Assembly (NCBI GenBank): GCA_022511385.1
Contig: JAFLRN010000011.1
Coordinates: 1-55,464 of the forward strand
DNA from: Acetatifactor sp.
GTDB lineage: Bacteria; Bacillota; Clostridia; Lachnospirales; Lachnospiraceae
Direction: 5' to 3'
DNA length: 55,464 nt
The notes under the pieces were generated by a model, which was given only the letters and a program-made list of their open reading frames with translations, did not search any database and was not told the origin of the DNA. Positions within the stretch are counted from its first letter, which is position 1. Each line of letters opens with the position of its first letter. A program made the position numbers and the translations under genes. Below are positions 1 through 8,636 of this stretch, piece after piece.

Positions 1-1
1 G

Positions 2-1069
2 GTGAAGCCCCTGAAGGAAATTCAGGAATTTGCAAGACACCTTGCTGAAGGTAATTTGACATGGGAGGTACACGTAAAAGCGAAGAATGAGATTGGACAG
101 ACCGGAGAACTGCTTGGTGCTGCACGTCGAAGTACGCGTAAGCTTTTACAGGATATCACGGAAGTGGCAAGTGGTGTGAGTGGGGCTCTTAACAGTTTTG
201 ACAGTGCATTTAACAATATGAAATTATCCATAGATGAAACTTCCACGGCTGTCAACTCAATTGCAAATAATGTCAATGAACAAGCTTCTTCCACTGACGA
301 TGCGGCAGGTGAGGTCAGTGTTATGGCAGAGCGGATCGAACGTGCGGATGATGAGATAAAGGTATTGGATGATAATGCCAAAGATATGAAGCGTTTGAGC
401 GAGCAGTCCATGAATACCTTAAATAATCTCATCAAAGTCAATGACAGTGCCAGAGAAAATATTACTGCAATGGCCAATCAGACCGAAGCAACGAATCAGG
501 CGGTACAACAGATTGAGGTGGCCGCGAACCTAATCAATGAGATTGCGGACCAAACGAACCTGCTTGCTTTGAATGCAAGTATTGAGGCAGCGAGAGCCGG
601 TGAGTCAGGAAAAGGCTTTGCGGTAGTTGCGGATGAAATCGGTAAGCTGGCTAATCAGTCGGCATCTTCGGTAGAGGAGATCAGACATGTGATAGAGGAA
701 CTGGTTGCAAATACTTCCAAATCAGTTCAGATTATGAAGGAAATGAACAAATCGGTAGATGTGCAGGTGTCATCCTTGTCCGAAACATATGATATTTTCA
801 AGGAACTTTATCATGAACTGGATAACTGTGTTAATGCAGTACAGACCATCGGTACCATGACCGGGGAGATTGAGAATCAGAGAACTAACGTAACGCGTTC
901 CCTTGACAAATTAAATAATCTGGCTCAGGACAACGCCTCAGTAGCACAGGAAACATCAGCAATGACCGGAGAATTGTCCAATATAGTGGACGGTTCCAAT
1001 CAGATTGTGCTTGATCTGGAAAGTAAAGTACAGGCATTGTTAGTGGATATTGAGAAATTTATTGTTTAA
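2..1069 (+). CDS. Methyl-accepting chemotaxis protein, C-terminal part (5' end outside window)
   Basis: Chemoreceptor that would signal to a CheA/CheW array at the membrane. What is visible is the end of a HAMP linker (roughly residues 1-45, [20 protein letters not shown]) followed by a long helical signalling domain. The conserved hairpin tip is present at about residues 185-225 ([20 protein letters not shown], then [12 protein letters not shown]). There is no sensor domain or membrane segment in the visible part, so the true start lies upstream; the GTG at base 2 is only the first in-frame codon and is not a credible start. Ends with TAA and is followed by a perfect palindrome. Very confident for the family, no basis for a ligand. 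Confidence 0.95.
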   Translation: MKPLKEIQEFARHLAEGNLTWEVHVKAKNEIGQTGELLGAARRSTRKLLQDITEVASGVSGALNSFDSAFNNMKLSIDETSTAVNSIANNVNEQASSTDDAAGEVSVMAERIERADDEIKVLDDNAKDMKRLSEQSMNTLNNLIKVNDSARENITAMANQTEATNQAVQQIEVAANLINEIADQTNLLALNASIEAARAGESGKGFAVVADEIGKLANQSASSVEEIRHVIEELVANTSKSVQIMKEMNKSVDVQVSSLSETYDIFKELYHELDNCVNAVQTIGTMTGEIENQRTNVTRSLDKLNNLAQDNASVAQETSAMTGELSNIVDGSNQIVLDLESKVQALLVDIEKFIV

Positions 1070-1090
1070 GAAACATCTCCCAAAATCTGG

Positions 1091-1126
1091 TGAATTGGCA
1101 CGTTCAAATTTGAACGTGCCAATTCA
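1091..1126. terminator. Perfect 36-bp palindrome after the chemoreceptor gene
   Basis: The bases from TGAATTGGCACGTTC to GAACGTGCCAATTCA read the same on both strands without a spacer. It sits 22 bp after the receptor stop codon and is followed by a weak T-rich run (TTAGATTTTCTTG). A bidirectional terminator is the simplest reading, but a perfect palindrome without a loop would also suit a dimeric DNA-binding protein. Confidence 0.5.
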
Positions 1127-1206
1127 TTAGATTTTCTTGTTAACATGTCGATAAATCATATAGGCACACGGATGTGTCTGAAAAGCATGCATGGATGGTG
1201 AGAAAA

Positions 1207-1794
1207 ATGAAGATTGGAGAAGCACAGCAAATCTACAGAGAGCAGGTGCAGGCATATCGGACCCAAAAGTCGGCTGTGTCAAAGCAGTTGGAGACTCTCA
1301 GGACAAAAATGGAGACTGAAGCGTATGGCCAGGCGAAGTATGGAGAAGAGGCGGCTACCTTAGAATTGACCTTGAAGGCGCTGGACGAAAAGCAGAAGGA
1401 ATATCAGGATTATCTGAGCCAGTTGACGGAGCAGTATTGCGCACATTGGAATGCCACGGTGGCAGAGCAGCAGAAGGATGCATCTGCAGAATATGCCGCA
1501 GACATGGGCAAGATCTTGCTGGTCGCACGCCGGATCATGAAGGGGGATATCGTTCCGTTCTCGGATGAGAAGAAGCTAATGGAATTCAGCATGGATATGT
1601 ATCAGGTCGCAAAGAATGTGGGAGCAATGGTCCAGCGGGAGAAGCGTGAAAAGCATAAGTCCCTTTGGAAGGATGAGGAGAAGAAGGAATACGATGATCC
1701 TCAGGAGGTTGCTGAAAATGCGGAGGTGTCAGGGTCAGGCCCCGAGATTGTGAATGTGGCGGACACAATGGCATCTGTTGCTCCCACGGAGTAG
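1207..1794 (+). CDS. Hypothetical charged coiled-coil protein
   Basis: Not assigned to a family. From the ATG at 1207 (MKIGEAQQIYREQV) the protein is 195 residues, soluble, rich in Glu, Lys and Gln. Residues about 5-85 have heptad-like spacing expected of a coiled coil. The middle has a conserved-looking segment ILLVARRIMKGDIVPFSDEKKLMEFS, and the last 40 residues are acidic and probably disordered. No signal peptide or membrane segment. The in-frame GTG at 1174 would add 11 residues but has no ribosome-binding site; 1207 has a modest GGTGAG. Its position behind a chemoreceptor suggests, but does not prove, a link to motility. Confidence 0.6.
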   Translation: MKIGEAQQIYREQVQAYRTQKSAVSKQLETLRTKMETEAYGQAKYGEEAATLELTLKALDEKQKEYQDYLSQLTEQYCAHWNATVAEQQKDASAEYAADMGKILLVARRIMKGDIVPFSDEKKLMEFSMDMYQVAKNVGAMVQREKREKHKSLWKDEEKKEYDDPQEVAENAEVSGSGPEIVNVADTMASVAPTE

Positions 1795-1804
1795 ATAGTG
1801 TGAA

Positions 1805-1978
1805 ATGAAAACACTTCATCTGAGCCCTCCTGTTCGGATGGAGGATTTCATAGGAAGACATAATGTAGAGAAGTATACCTTTGTCGGCAGTAGTATAGGA
1901 TACAATGATGAGGTATACTTTCTTTTTTCTGAACACGTGACAGAGCGGATTAACGGAATGTTCGTGGTCTGTCTATAA
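1805..1978 (+). CDS. Short 57-codon reading frame, possible gene remnant
   Basis: ATG at 1805 to TAA at 1976-1978 encodes a 57-residue peptide with a globular-looking composition (VEKYTFVGSSIGYNDEVYFL, then FSEHVTERINGMFV). It lies between the coiled-coil gene and the SulP gene and has no clear ribosome-binding site. The same bases hold a 10-bp inverted repeat (1871-1880 with 1911-1920) followed by TCTTTTTT, which would act as a terminator with a 30-base loop. Either the peptide is the start of a larger protein lost by deletion, or the frame is fortuitous. Confidence 0.25.
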   Translation: MKTLHLSPPVRMEDFIGRHNVEKYTFVGSSIGYNDEVYFLFSEHVTERINGMFVVCL

Positions 1979-2033
1979 GGAATTATGAAATTGGGCAGCT
2001 TGGAATATACAAGGGTGGGAGTTAAGAGGCTAA

Positions 2034-4154
2034 ATGAAATATTATAAGAAAGAGTATCTTGCAAAGGACATCCTATCAGGAATTGTTGTGGCGCTGGTGT
2101 CGATCCCGATTTCCATGGGCTATGCGCAGATCGCAGGGCTTCCTATGGTATACGGCCTTTACGGCTCCGTATTACCTGTGATGGTTTATGCACTGATCAC
2201 CTCGTCGCCCCAGTTTGTATTTGGCGTAGATGCCACCCCGGCGGCGCTGGTGGGCAGCACCCTTGCCACTCTTGAGATTGTCTCCGGCTCAGAGGAGGCC
2301 ATCGCGATTGTCCCGGTGATCACACTGGTCACAGCCTGCTGGCTGCTTTTGCTTTTTGCCATAAAAGCGGGAAAACTGGTAAATTACATATCCCAGCCGG
2401 TTATGGGCGGATTTATTTCAGGAATCGGATGTACCATCCTCCTGATGCAGGTGCCAAAGTTTTTTGGAGGAAATGCGGGAACGGGGGAACTGTTTGTATT
2501 GCTTTATCATATCTGGCAGGAGCTGCCTTCTTTTAACCTTTTGTCGGCAGCGCTGGGTGTGGGAACCGTTGTGATCCTCCAGATTGCCAGAAAAACAGTG
2601 CCGAAAGTTCCTGTGTCAGTGATTTTGATGGCTGTGGGTGCAGGGATAGAGGCGTTTTTTCACTTGGACAGATACGGCGTGAAGCTGCTCCCGGAGGCCC
2701 CGGCAGGGCTGCCCAGGATTGTTGTGCCGGATATCACCTTGCTTATCCCAAATGCGGAAGAGATCATTGTACTGTCCCTTACCATTGCGTTGGTGATCAT
2801 GGCCCAGACGCTTTTGGCAACCAGCAATTATGCATTGAAATACAATTATAAGATCAACAATAACCGGGAAGTGCTGGCCTATGCGGCCGGCAATGTGGCA
2901 AGTGCACTGGTGGGGTGCTGTCCTGTCAACGGAAGTGTTTCCAGAAGCGGCATTGCAGACCAGTACGGCTGTAAATCCCAGATCATGTCGGTCACAGCGG
3001 GTGTCACAATGATCCTTGTGCTGCTTTTTGGTACAGGGCTTTTAAAGTATCTTCCGGTTCCGGTGCTGACGGGAATTATATTTTCGGCACTTCTGGGGAT
3101 TCTGAAATTTGATATTGCAAAGAAGGCTTGGAAAGCAGATAAGCAGGAATTTGCTATTTTCATGGCGGCTTTCCTTGGTGTGCTGATCCTTGGCACCATA
3201 TACGGCGTGGTCATCGGTGTGATTCTGTCCTTTATTGCAGTGATCGTACGTGCTGTTATTCCGCCCAAGGCGTTTCTGGGGGTGATACCGGGGCATGAAG
3301 GACTGCATAATCTGAGCCGCAACAGGAGTGCATGTCCTATTGAGCATACCATTATATACCGGTTCAGCGGGAATCTCTTTTTTGCCAACATAGGCGCCTT
3401 CCAGGAGGATATTGGAAAGGCGCTGAAGGAGGATACCAGACAGGTCATTGTGGATGCCAGAGGAATTGGAAATATTGATATTACGGCAGCTGAGCGTCTG
3501 GTGATCCTCAAGCGGAATCTGAATGCCAGAGGCGTTTACTTTTACCTGACCGAGCATGTGGATGCCGTGAATGATCAGCTTCGTGCCTTTGGTGCAGGAA
3601 GTTTGATCGAAGAGGGCTCTGTGAGACGAACAGTGTCCCTTGCCCTTCGTGCAGCGGGCGTAAATAAACCGTATCCGCTGGAGGGCATAGATAAGGCAGA
3701 AAAATATTCGTATGTGGAAGCCAATGAGCGCCTTGCGGAATTTGAGTGGGCATTTGGCGAGGGAGCAGGAGAGAAAATGGAAGCTCTTGCGGCGGAGGTG
3801 GCAGAAAAAATCGTTCACTCCGGTGATTATAGTATGGAGAATATTGTCAGGACAGAAAAAACCACTTCCTGGGGCCGTGTAGGCCTGTTTGATGAGGATG
3901 AGCTGTTGAACTGGCTGGAGCTCTACTTATCGGATCTGGAGGAGAAGGGATACGCGGATATTGAGGAAATCGAACAGAGAATAGAGCAGCGCCGTCATAT
4001 TATCGAGGAGAAGATGAAGAACTTAAGCCCGGAAGCTTTAGAATTGTTAAGGTGTCACCGAAAAGAGATCGAAGAGCGTCTGAAAGAGAAAAAGCCGGAG
4101 TATTACGAACACTATCTGAAGCTGAGAAAGAAATTTGAAGGGGAGGATGTATAG
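2034..4154 (+). CDS. SulP/SLC26-family anion transporter with STAS domain
   Basis: Integral membrane transporter of the SulP family, whose members move sulfate, bicarbonate or other anions. The N-terminal 410 residues are a membrane domain with the family features: DILSGIVVALVSIPISMGYA near the start, the GLYGS-like turn, FGVDATPAALVGS and NREVLAYAAGNVASALVGCCP. A cytoplasmic STAS domain occupies about residues 440-545 (TIIYRFSGNLFFANIGAF, VIVDARGIGNIDITAAERL). Unusually, a further 160 charged, helical residues follow and end in repeated Glu/Lys/Arg runs (EEIEQRIEQRRHIIEEKMKN). At 706 residues it is longer than typical bacterial SulP proteins (about 550-600). Start supported by TAAGAGG 5 bp upstream. 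Substrate cannot be told from sequence. Confidence 0.9.
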   Translation: MKYYKKEYLAKDILSGIVVALVSIPISMGYAQIAGLPMVYGLYGSVLPVMVYALITSSPQFVFGVDATPAALVGSTLATLEIVSGSEEAIAIVPVITLVTACWLLLLFAIKAGKLVNYISQPVMGGFISGIGCTILLMQVPKFFGGNAGTGELFVLLYHIWQELPSFNLLSAALGVGTVVILQIARKTVPKVPVSVILMAVGAGIEAFFHLDRYGVKLLPEAPAGLPRIVVPDITLLIPNAEEIIVLSLTIALVIMAQTLLATSNYALKYNYKINNNREVLAYAAGNVASALVGCCPVNGSVSRSGIADQYGCKSQIMSVTAGVTMILVLLFGTGLLKYLPVPVLTGIIFSALLGILKFDIAKKAWKADKQEFAIFMAAFLGVLILGTIYGVVIGVILSFIAVIVRAVIPPKAFLGVIPGHEGLHNLSRNRSACPIEHTIIYRFSGNLFFANIGAFQEDIGKALKEDTRQVIVDARGIGNIDITAAERLVILKRNLNARGVYFYLTEHVDAVNDQLRAFGAGSLIEEGSVRRTVSLALRAAGVNKPYPLEGIDKAEKYSYVEANERLAEFEWAFGEGAGEKMEALAAEVAEKIVHSGDYSMENIVRTEKTTSWGRVGLFDEDELLNWLELYLSDLEEKGYADIEEIEQRIEQRRHIIEEKMKNLSPEALELLRCHRKEIEERLKEKKPEYYEHYLKLRKKFEGEDV

Positions 4155-4262
4155 GCGAATCTTTCGTTTGTGGATGGAGTGCATATTGGACAGCTAGTAG
4201 TGCAGTTACAAACGGTGGGGGTACCGGCAGGAATGGAAAACAAAGGCAGGGGGAAGAAAAGC

Positions 4263-5708
4263 ATGAGAAACAAAAAAATGAGAAACACAAACAAAAGGGT
4301 CAGCAGAATGTGTAGAGTGACGGCGCTGCTTCTGAGTGTAATGGTGGCGTTCTCCGGCTGCGGTGACACAACGAGCGAGGAGAAAGAAAACAAAGACGAT
4401 ACCTCTCTGGAAGACACAGTCGAGATATCGAAGCCGACAGTGACACCGCTTGACTGGGAGACTCTGGTTATTGAGCTGGGGGAGGAATACACGCTTAGTG
4501 GGGATGTAAAGGACTATGTATCCGTAAGCGATGACAGATACCTGGAGTATATACTGGAAAGCAATGTGGACCTTTCCTCTCCGGGAGAATATGAGATCAA
4601 GATATCCGGCTATGAAGATAGCTTTGTATTTCCCGTGATCGTCAGAGATACCACCTGTCCGGAGATGGAACTCCTTCGCGGATATGATATTGTGACGCCT
4701 GGGAGCACAGTTGCAGCGGATGCCTTGTTTGCCGCTGTTTCTGACAATGATCAGGAGTATGTGTATGGATATTATGGGCTGGAAAAAGTGGAGGAGGCGG
4801 AACTTGCTATACCGGAAACGGACAGCCCCTCTTATGAGTATCTGGAAGATTCGGGAATGGCAAGGGAAGAAATTAGCGACAGCATTATCCTGCCGGAAGA
4901 GGAGGGACTGTATCTTGTCAATGCCGCGGCACTGGACAGAAGCGGAAATATGGTGACTGCTCCAGTGTATTTTTTAGTAGACGGAACCGGACCGCAGATC
5001 AAACTGCGCAGGGAGAAAGTAACAGTTTACCTGGATGAAAATTATGATTTTTATCAGGGGGTTACTCTGGAGGACAATGTTTTTTCTGAAGAGGAATGCA
5101 CTTATCAGATTGATGAGGAGGAATTGGCGGATGTACTGGAGCATCTGCAAAATGGGAAGACCGGTACTTATACGCTGACTTACTATGCGGCGGATGCGCT
5201 TGGAAATACCACAGAGAAGGTGCTTACCGTCACTCTGACAAAACGTCCCGCACCGCAGGTAAACACCGATACACCTCAGGGGAATGACGGAAATCAGAAT
5301 AATCAAAGCAGTCAGGAAACCACCTCCACAGCTTCCGATTACAATCTGGAAATGGCCCAGGCGGCTTTTGCGGCAGTGAATGAATACCGTACCAGCAATG
5401 GAATTGCCGCTTTGACATGGAATGATTCTTTATATGAAAACTGTAAGGTTCGGGCAGCAGAGATCGTGACCTCCTTTGCCCACACCAGACCGAATGGGGA
5501 GAGCTGCTTTACGGCGTTCACTGTTTCCTACACAACGGCTGGGGAGAACATTGCCTACGGATATTCTACTGCGCAGTCCGTAGCGGAGGGCTGGTGGAAC
5601 AGCGAGGGCCATAAGGCAAATATACTGAATGCATCCTTCAGTCAGGCAGCGCTGGCCTGCTACTATGCGAATGGCAGATACTATTGGGTGAATCTTTTTA
5701 TTGGGTGA
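4263..5708 (+). CDS. CAP-domain (SCP/PR1-like) lipoprotein with Ig-like repeats
   Basis: Exported lipoprotein of unknown activity. The start chosen is ATG 4263, 8 bp after CAGGGGG; ATG 4278 is also possible. A basic N-terminus and hydrophobic core end in lipobox AFSGC, then a Ser/Thr/Glu-rich linker. The middle (about residues 60-330) contains two or three immunoglobulin-like modules of the kind seen in bacterial surface proteins (PGEYEIKISGYEDSF, GTYTLTYYAADALGN). A Gln/Asn/Pro spacer leads to a C-terminal CAP domain (about 355-481) with NEYRTSNGIAALTWN, HTRPNGESCF, AGENIAYG and WWNSEGHKANIL. The two His and the Glu of the CAP pocket are present. It follows the SulP gene by about 100 bp and may be co-transcribed. 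Confidence 0.88.
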   Translation: MRNKKMRNTNKRVSRMCRVTALLLSVMVAFSGCGDTTSEEKENKDDTSLEDTVEISKPTVTPLDWETLVIELGEEYTLSGDVKDYVSVSDDRYLEYILESNVDLSSPGEYEIKISGYEDSFVFPVIVRDTTCPEMELLRGYDIVTPGSTVAADALFAAVSDNDQEYVYGYYGLEKVEEAELAIPETDSPSYEYLEDSGMAREEISDSIILPEEEGLYLVNAAALDRSGNMVTAPVYFLVDGTGPQIKLRREKVTVYLDENYDFYQGVTLEDNVFSEEECTYQIDEEELADVLEHLQNGKTGTYTLTYYAADALGNTTEKVLTVTLTKRPAPQVNTDTPQGNDGNQNNQSSQETTSTASDYNLEMAQAAFAAVNEYRTSNGIAALTWNDSLYENCKVRAAEIVTSFAHTRPNGESCFTAFTVSYTTAGENIAYGYSTAQSVAEGWWNSEGHKANILNASFSQAALACYYANGRYYWVNLFIG

Positions 5709-5787
5709 TCAAAAAATGGTTCAAAAGTCCAACCTTTTCACTTTTATGTGTCTATATGGGTGAAAGCTTTCAAAGAGGTACAGACAA

Positions 5788-7455
5788 GTGAACAGACAGG
5801 ACGTAGAGAAAACCATAACAGAATATCTGCAGCCGATCTTTGGATTCGCTCTGAAACGGTGCAAAAATATACACGATGCGGAGGATCTTTCCCAGGAGAT
5901 CGTGCTGAAGGCATTCCGTGCGCTTTTAGTCAAGGATGATGTTGCAGATATGGGAAAGTATATCTGGACCGTTGCCCATAATGCCCTCAGCAATTATTAT
6001 CGCAACTCTGCAAAAAGTATGATGGGCGTTTCCATTGACGACATGACCGAATTGCTTGCAGATCCCCGCTCGGAATTGGATGCGGAGGATAATAGCGAAT
6101 CCATTCGTCACCTGCAGAGAGAGATTGCTTATCTTTCAAAGCTGCAGCGGCAGATTGTCATTGCATATTATTTTGAAAACCGTAAGCTGGCGGATATAGC
6201 TCAAGAGCTTGAAATACCTCTCGGAACTGTCAAATGGCACTTGTTTGAGGCAAAAAAAGAATTGAAAAGAGGTATGGATACTATGAGAAATATGAGCGAG
6301 TTAAAATTTAATCCCATTACATTCCAATCCTACGGCATCAACGGTTCCAGCGGTACAAAATCACTGGACATTTTCTTCCGTTCAGCGTTGTCCCAGAACA
6401 TTTGCTATTGTTTGCGCAATACAGCTAAGACGGTCAACGAGATTGCAGACGAGCTGGGCGTTTCTCCCGTGTATGTGGAAAATGAGGCGGAATTCCTGGA
6501 AGAATATGGATTCCTGCAGGTTCAGAAGGATAAATATATCATTAATTTTATTATTGATGAGCCTACTCAAGAGCTTCTTGTAATGCAGAATGATATGTAC
6601 AAAAGAGCGGCGGAATTGTTCGCTGATGATCTGTACGAGGAGCTTAACAGCAGCGGCATCCTGGACGATCCGGATATTGTTTGCTGGCAGACGGATGAGC
6701 CGATTTCGCTGACAGAGTCAAAACGGGCAGACCGCAACTTTATCCTGTGGTCCCTGATTCCCTACATTGCCGCCTGGTCCGGTGAACAGCTGATGGATAA
6801 GAGCATTTCCTTTGAAGAGGTGGCAACAATTCGGCCTGACGGTGGACAGAATATTTTCCATGCGGGGGTAGTATCTGACCAAGTAGTTCTGCCCGATGAC
6901 TATGTTCATATGAAAAATTGGTGCGGTCCCATGTGGAATGGAGACGGCGAGAACATTCTATGGCAGATCGACAGTGAATGGTCGGACAAAAGAGCTGAGC
7001 ATTTCGGGTTACAGTATTCCGAGGATGCCAAACGTATTCTTTCCCTTTATGCAAGAGAGCAGGAAGAAACACTTTCCAAGGATGAATATGCATGGCTTGC
7101 ACAGCGGGGGTACGTAAAAACCAACGGTGATTACGATGGCAATTTCAAATCCAGCTGGCAGATCGTTGCCCTCGCAAACACTGACATTAAAGAGCGTTTA
7201 CTCTCCATCGGAGACAGGATTAAGGAAAAGCATCAGAGAGAATTTGATCAACTGAAGGCTCCTTACATCGAAGCAGTCCTGAAATCCGTTCCAAACCATT
7301 TACAAAAAGTAATAGCATATGAACTGCAATTTTTATTCCACTCCGATGGCTGGTTCTTAATTCATTGCCTATTTGCATTACTGCGCAGCGGTAAACTCCA
7401 GATACCTACGGAAAATCAGAAGAAATCGATGCTCACCCTGATTTTTCCGAACTGA
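5788..7455 (+). CDS. ECF-type RNA polymerase sigma factor with long C-terminal extension
   Basis: Alternative sigma factor. Residues 1-165 carry sigma region 2 (AEDLSQEIVLKAFRAL, MGKYIWTVAHNALSNYYR) and region 4 (LSKLQRQIVIAYYFENRKL followed by the helix-turn-helix IAQELEIPLGTVKWHLFEAK). The protein then continues for another 390 residues, far beyond the usual 160-200 of an ECF factor. The extension contains a possible second winged-helix segment (TVNEIADELGVSPVYVENEA) and an uncharacterised helical C-terminus. GTG start at 5788 is supported by AAAGAGG 9 bp upstream. No anti-sigma gene is adjacent, so the extension may sense a signal or restrain the sigma domain in cis; that is inference. Confidence 0.85.
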   Translation: MNRQDVEKTITEYLQPIFGFALKRCKNIHDAEDLSQEIVLKAFRALLVKDDVADMGKYIWTVAHNALSNYYRNSAKSMMGVSIDDMTELLADPRSELDAEDNSESIRHLQREIAYLSKLQRQIVIAYYFENRKLADIAQELEIPLGTVKWHLFEAKKELKRGMDTMRNMSELKFNPITFQSYGINGSSGTKSLDIFFRSALSQNICYCLRNTAKTVNEIADELGVSPVYVENEAEFLEEYGFLQVQKDKYIINFIIDEPTQELLVMQNDMYKRAAELFADDLYEELNSSGILDDPDIVCWQTDEPISLTESKRADRNFILWSLIPYIAAWSGEQLMDKSISFEEVATIRPDGGQNIFHAGVVSDQVVLPDDYVHMKNWCGPMWNGDGENILWQIDSEWSDKRAEHFGLQYSEDAKRILSLYAREQEETLSKDEYAWLAQRGYVKTNGDYDGNFKSSWQIVALANTDIKERLLSIGDRIKEKHQREFDQLKAPYIEAVLKSVPNHLQKVIAYELQFLFHSDGWFLIHCLFALLRSGKLQIPTENQKKSMLTLIFPN

Positions 7456-7528
7456 ATATGATGCAAAAATAAATGACTGTGCATGAGAACTGATGTATTT
7501 TCCGATTAATGAATATGCCAGTAACCAG

Positions 7529-7684
7529 CCGGAAGGTGGCATTGTTTCCAGTCGGACCGTGGAGGAACGCCGGCACTTAGCGAGGTACTGTCGAGCCAGG
7601 TGCCATTTCTTTGGCACCTTGTGTCCTCTGCGTTCCAGTTCGAGCGTAAGGCGTGTCTGGATGGGAACAATACCCGCCTTCCGG
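7529..7684. ncRNA. Candidate structured RNA or repeat element in a 461-bp gene-free spacer
   Basis: The spacer 7456-7916 holds no convincing gene but several nested complementary segments: CCGGAAGG 7529-7536 with CCTTCCGG 7677-7684; GGAACGC 7564-7570 with GCGTTCC 7630-7636; AGGTGCCA 7598-7605 with TGGCACCT 7612-7619 (6-base loop); AAGGCG 7648-7653 with CGCCTT 7675-7680, which competes with the outer helix. This block is clearly more GC-rich than the flanking spacer. Reverse-strand reading frames exist here (for example 7506-7727) but look like by-products of the structure. Strand and function are not known; no known RNA family was recognised. Confidence 0.35.
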
Positions 7685-7833
7685 CGTCACTTGCAGTAAC
7701 CACGCTTCGACCGCGCTTTAACCGCACGTATCTATGTATGCGACCATGCTGTATTTCCCTGTAGCACTCTAGCCTAAACTCTTTCGCAATACTCAGTCAA
7801 TATAAAAATCACAATTTCTTCACATTTCCCTTA

Positions 7834-7850
7834 AGGTTCCATTTAGGTTC
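7834..7850 (+). promoter_or_regulatory. 11-bp spaced AGGTTC direct repeat upstream of the VTC gene
   Basis: AGGTTC occurs at 7834-7839 and again at 7845-7850, one helical turn apart, about 70 bp before the VTC-domain start. Direct repeats with 11-bp periodicity are typical of OmpR/PhoB-type response-regulator sites, which would fit a phosphate- or envelope-linked polyphosphate module. Only the repeat is seen; the regulator is a guess. Confidence 0.3.
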
Positions 7851-7916
7851 ATCTGCTAACCTAACTCTATCAAAGTTCCATCCAACAAATATTTTACATA
7901 AAAAGGAGTACAAACA

Positions 7917-8636
7917 ATGGCATCTCCCATGGTTTTTGAGCGATACGAAATCAAATACTTCCTGACCAGAGAACAAAAAGACGCCGTCCTATCTGCCATG
8001 GCCCCTCACATGGAGCCCGACAGCTTCGGCCGCAGCACCATCCGCAATCTCTATTACGACACAGACAATTACCGCCTGGTCCGCAGATCTCTGGAAAGAC
8101 CCCTCTACAAAGAAAAACTCCGGGTCAGAAGCTACTGCACCGCCAAGCCGGAGGATGAGGTCTTCATAGAACTGAAAAAGAAGTATAACTCCATAGTCTA
8201 TAAACGCCGCACTGGTATCCGCGAGAAGGAAGCCGCCGACTACCTGGCTGGCAGGCTCCCTGCTCCAAAGCGCTGCCAGATCACTGACGAGATCGACTAT
8301 TTCCGCCAATTCTATGGGACTTTGGCTCCTAGAGTGTTCCTTTCATACGAAAGAGAAGCCTTCTTTGAGAAGGGTGATGGCAGCTTCCGCGTGACATTCG
8401 ACGAAAACATCCTCTGGCGGACTACGGACCTGTCTCTGGAGGCGGGTATTTATGGGGAGAATATTTTAAAGCCCGGTCAGATCCTGATGGAATTGAAAAC
8501 CGCCGGCAGCATTCCGCTATGGATGGTGGATATCCTTACTGGTCAGAAATTGCAGAGAACATCGTTTTCCAAGTACGGAAGCGCGTACACGACAATGTTG
8601 ATCAGAGAGAAAGAGGAGGAAGAAGTATATGCTTAA
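7917..8636 (+). CDS. VTC-domain (polyphosphate polymerase-like) protein
   Basis: Soluble 239-residue protein of the VTC domain family, whose founding member is the yeast vacuolar polyphosphate polymerase; the fold is a triphosphate-tunnel barrel. Tunnel-type basic and acidic residues are visible: FERYEIKYFL near the start, RNLYYDTDNYRLVRRSLE, YKEKLRVRSY, EVFIELKKKYNSIVYKRR, and near the end ILMELKTAGSIPLWM and FSKYGSAY. Start is backed by AAAAGGAG 9 bp upstream. It overlaps the DUF4956 gene by 8 bp, so the two are translationally coupled. In Firmicutes this pair is commonly found with CotH kinases and beta-helix surface proteins. No CotH is present here. Bacterial enzymatic activity is not established from the sequence. 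Confidence 0.85.
   Translation: MASPMVFERYEIKYFLTREQKDAVLSAMAPHMEPDSFGRSTIRNLYYDTDNYRLVRRSLERPLYKEKLRVRSYCTAKPEDEVFIELKKKYNSIVYKRRTGIREKEAADYLAGRLPAPKRCQITDEIDYFRQFYGTLAPRVFLSYEREAFFEKGDGSFRVTFDENILWRTTDLSLEAGIYGENILKPGQILMELKTAGSIPLWMVDILTGQKLQRTSFSKYGSAYTTMLIREKEEEEVYA

Noticed and set aside
1871..1927. Terminator with stem 1871-1880/1911-1920
   Set aside because: A 30-base loop and overlap with a 57-codon reading frame make it uncertain, so it is mentioned only in that entry.
2879..3818. Long minus-strand frames (210 and 258 codons) inside the SulP gene
   Set aside because: They lie wholly within a clearly recognised transporter gene and encode low-complexity, unrecognisable proteins.
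7506..7727. Minus-strand reading frame of 73 codons over the structured spacer
   Set aside because: No ribosome-binding site and the sequence is dominated by inverted complementarity, so the frame is probably incidental.
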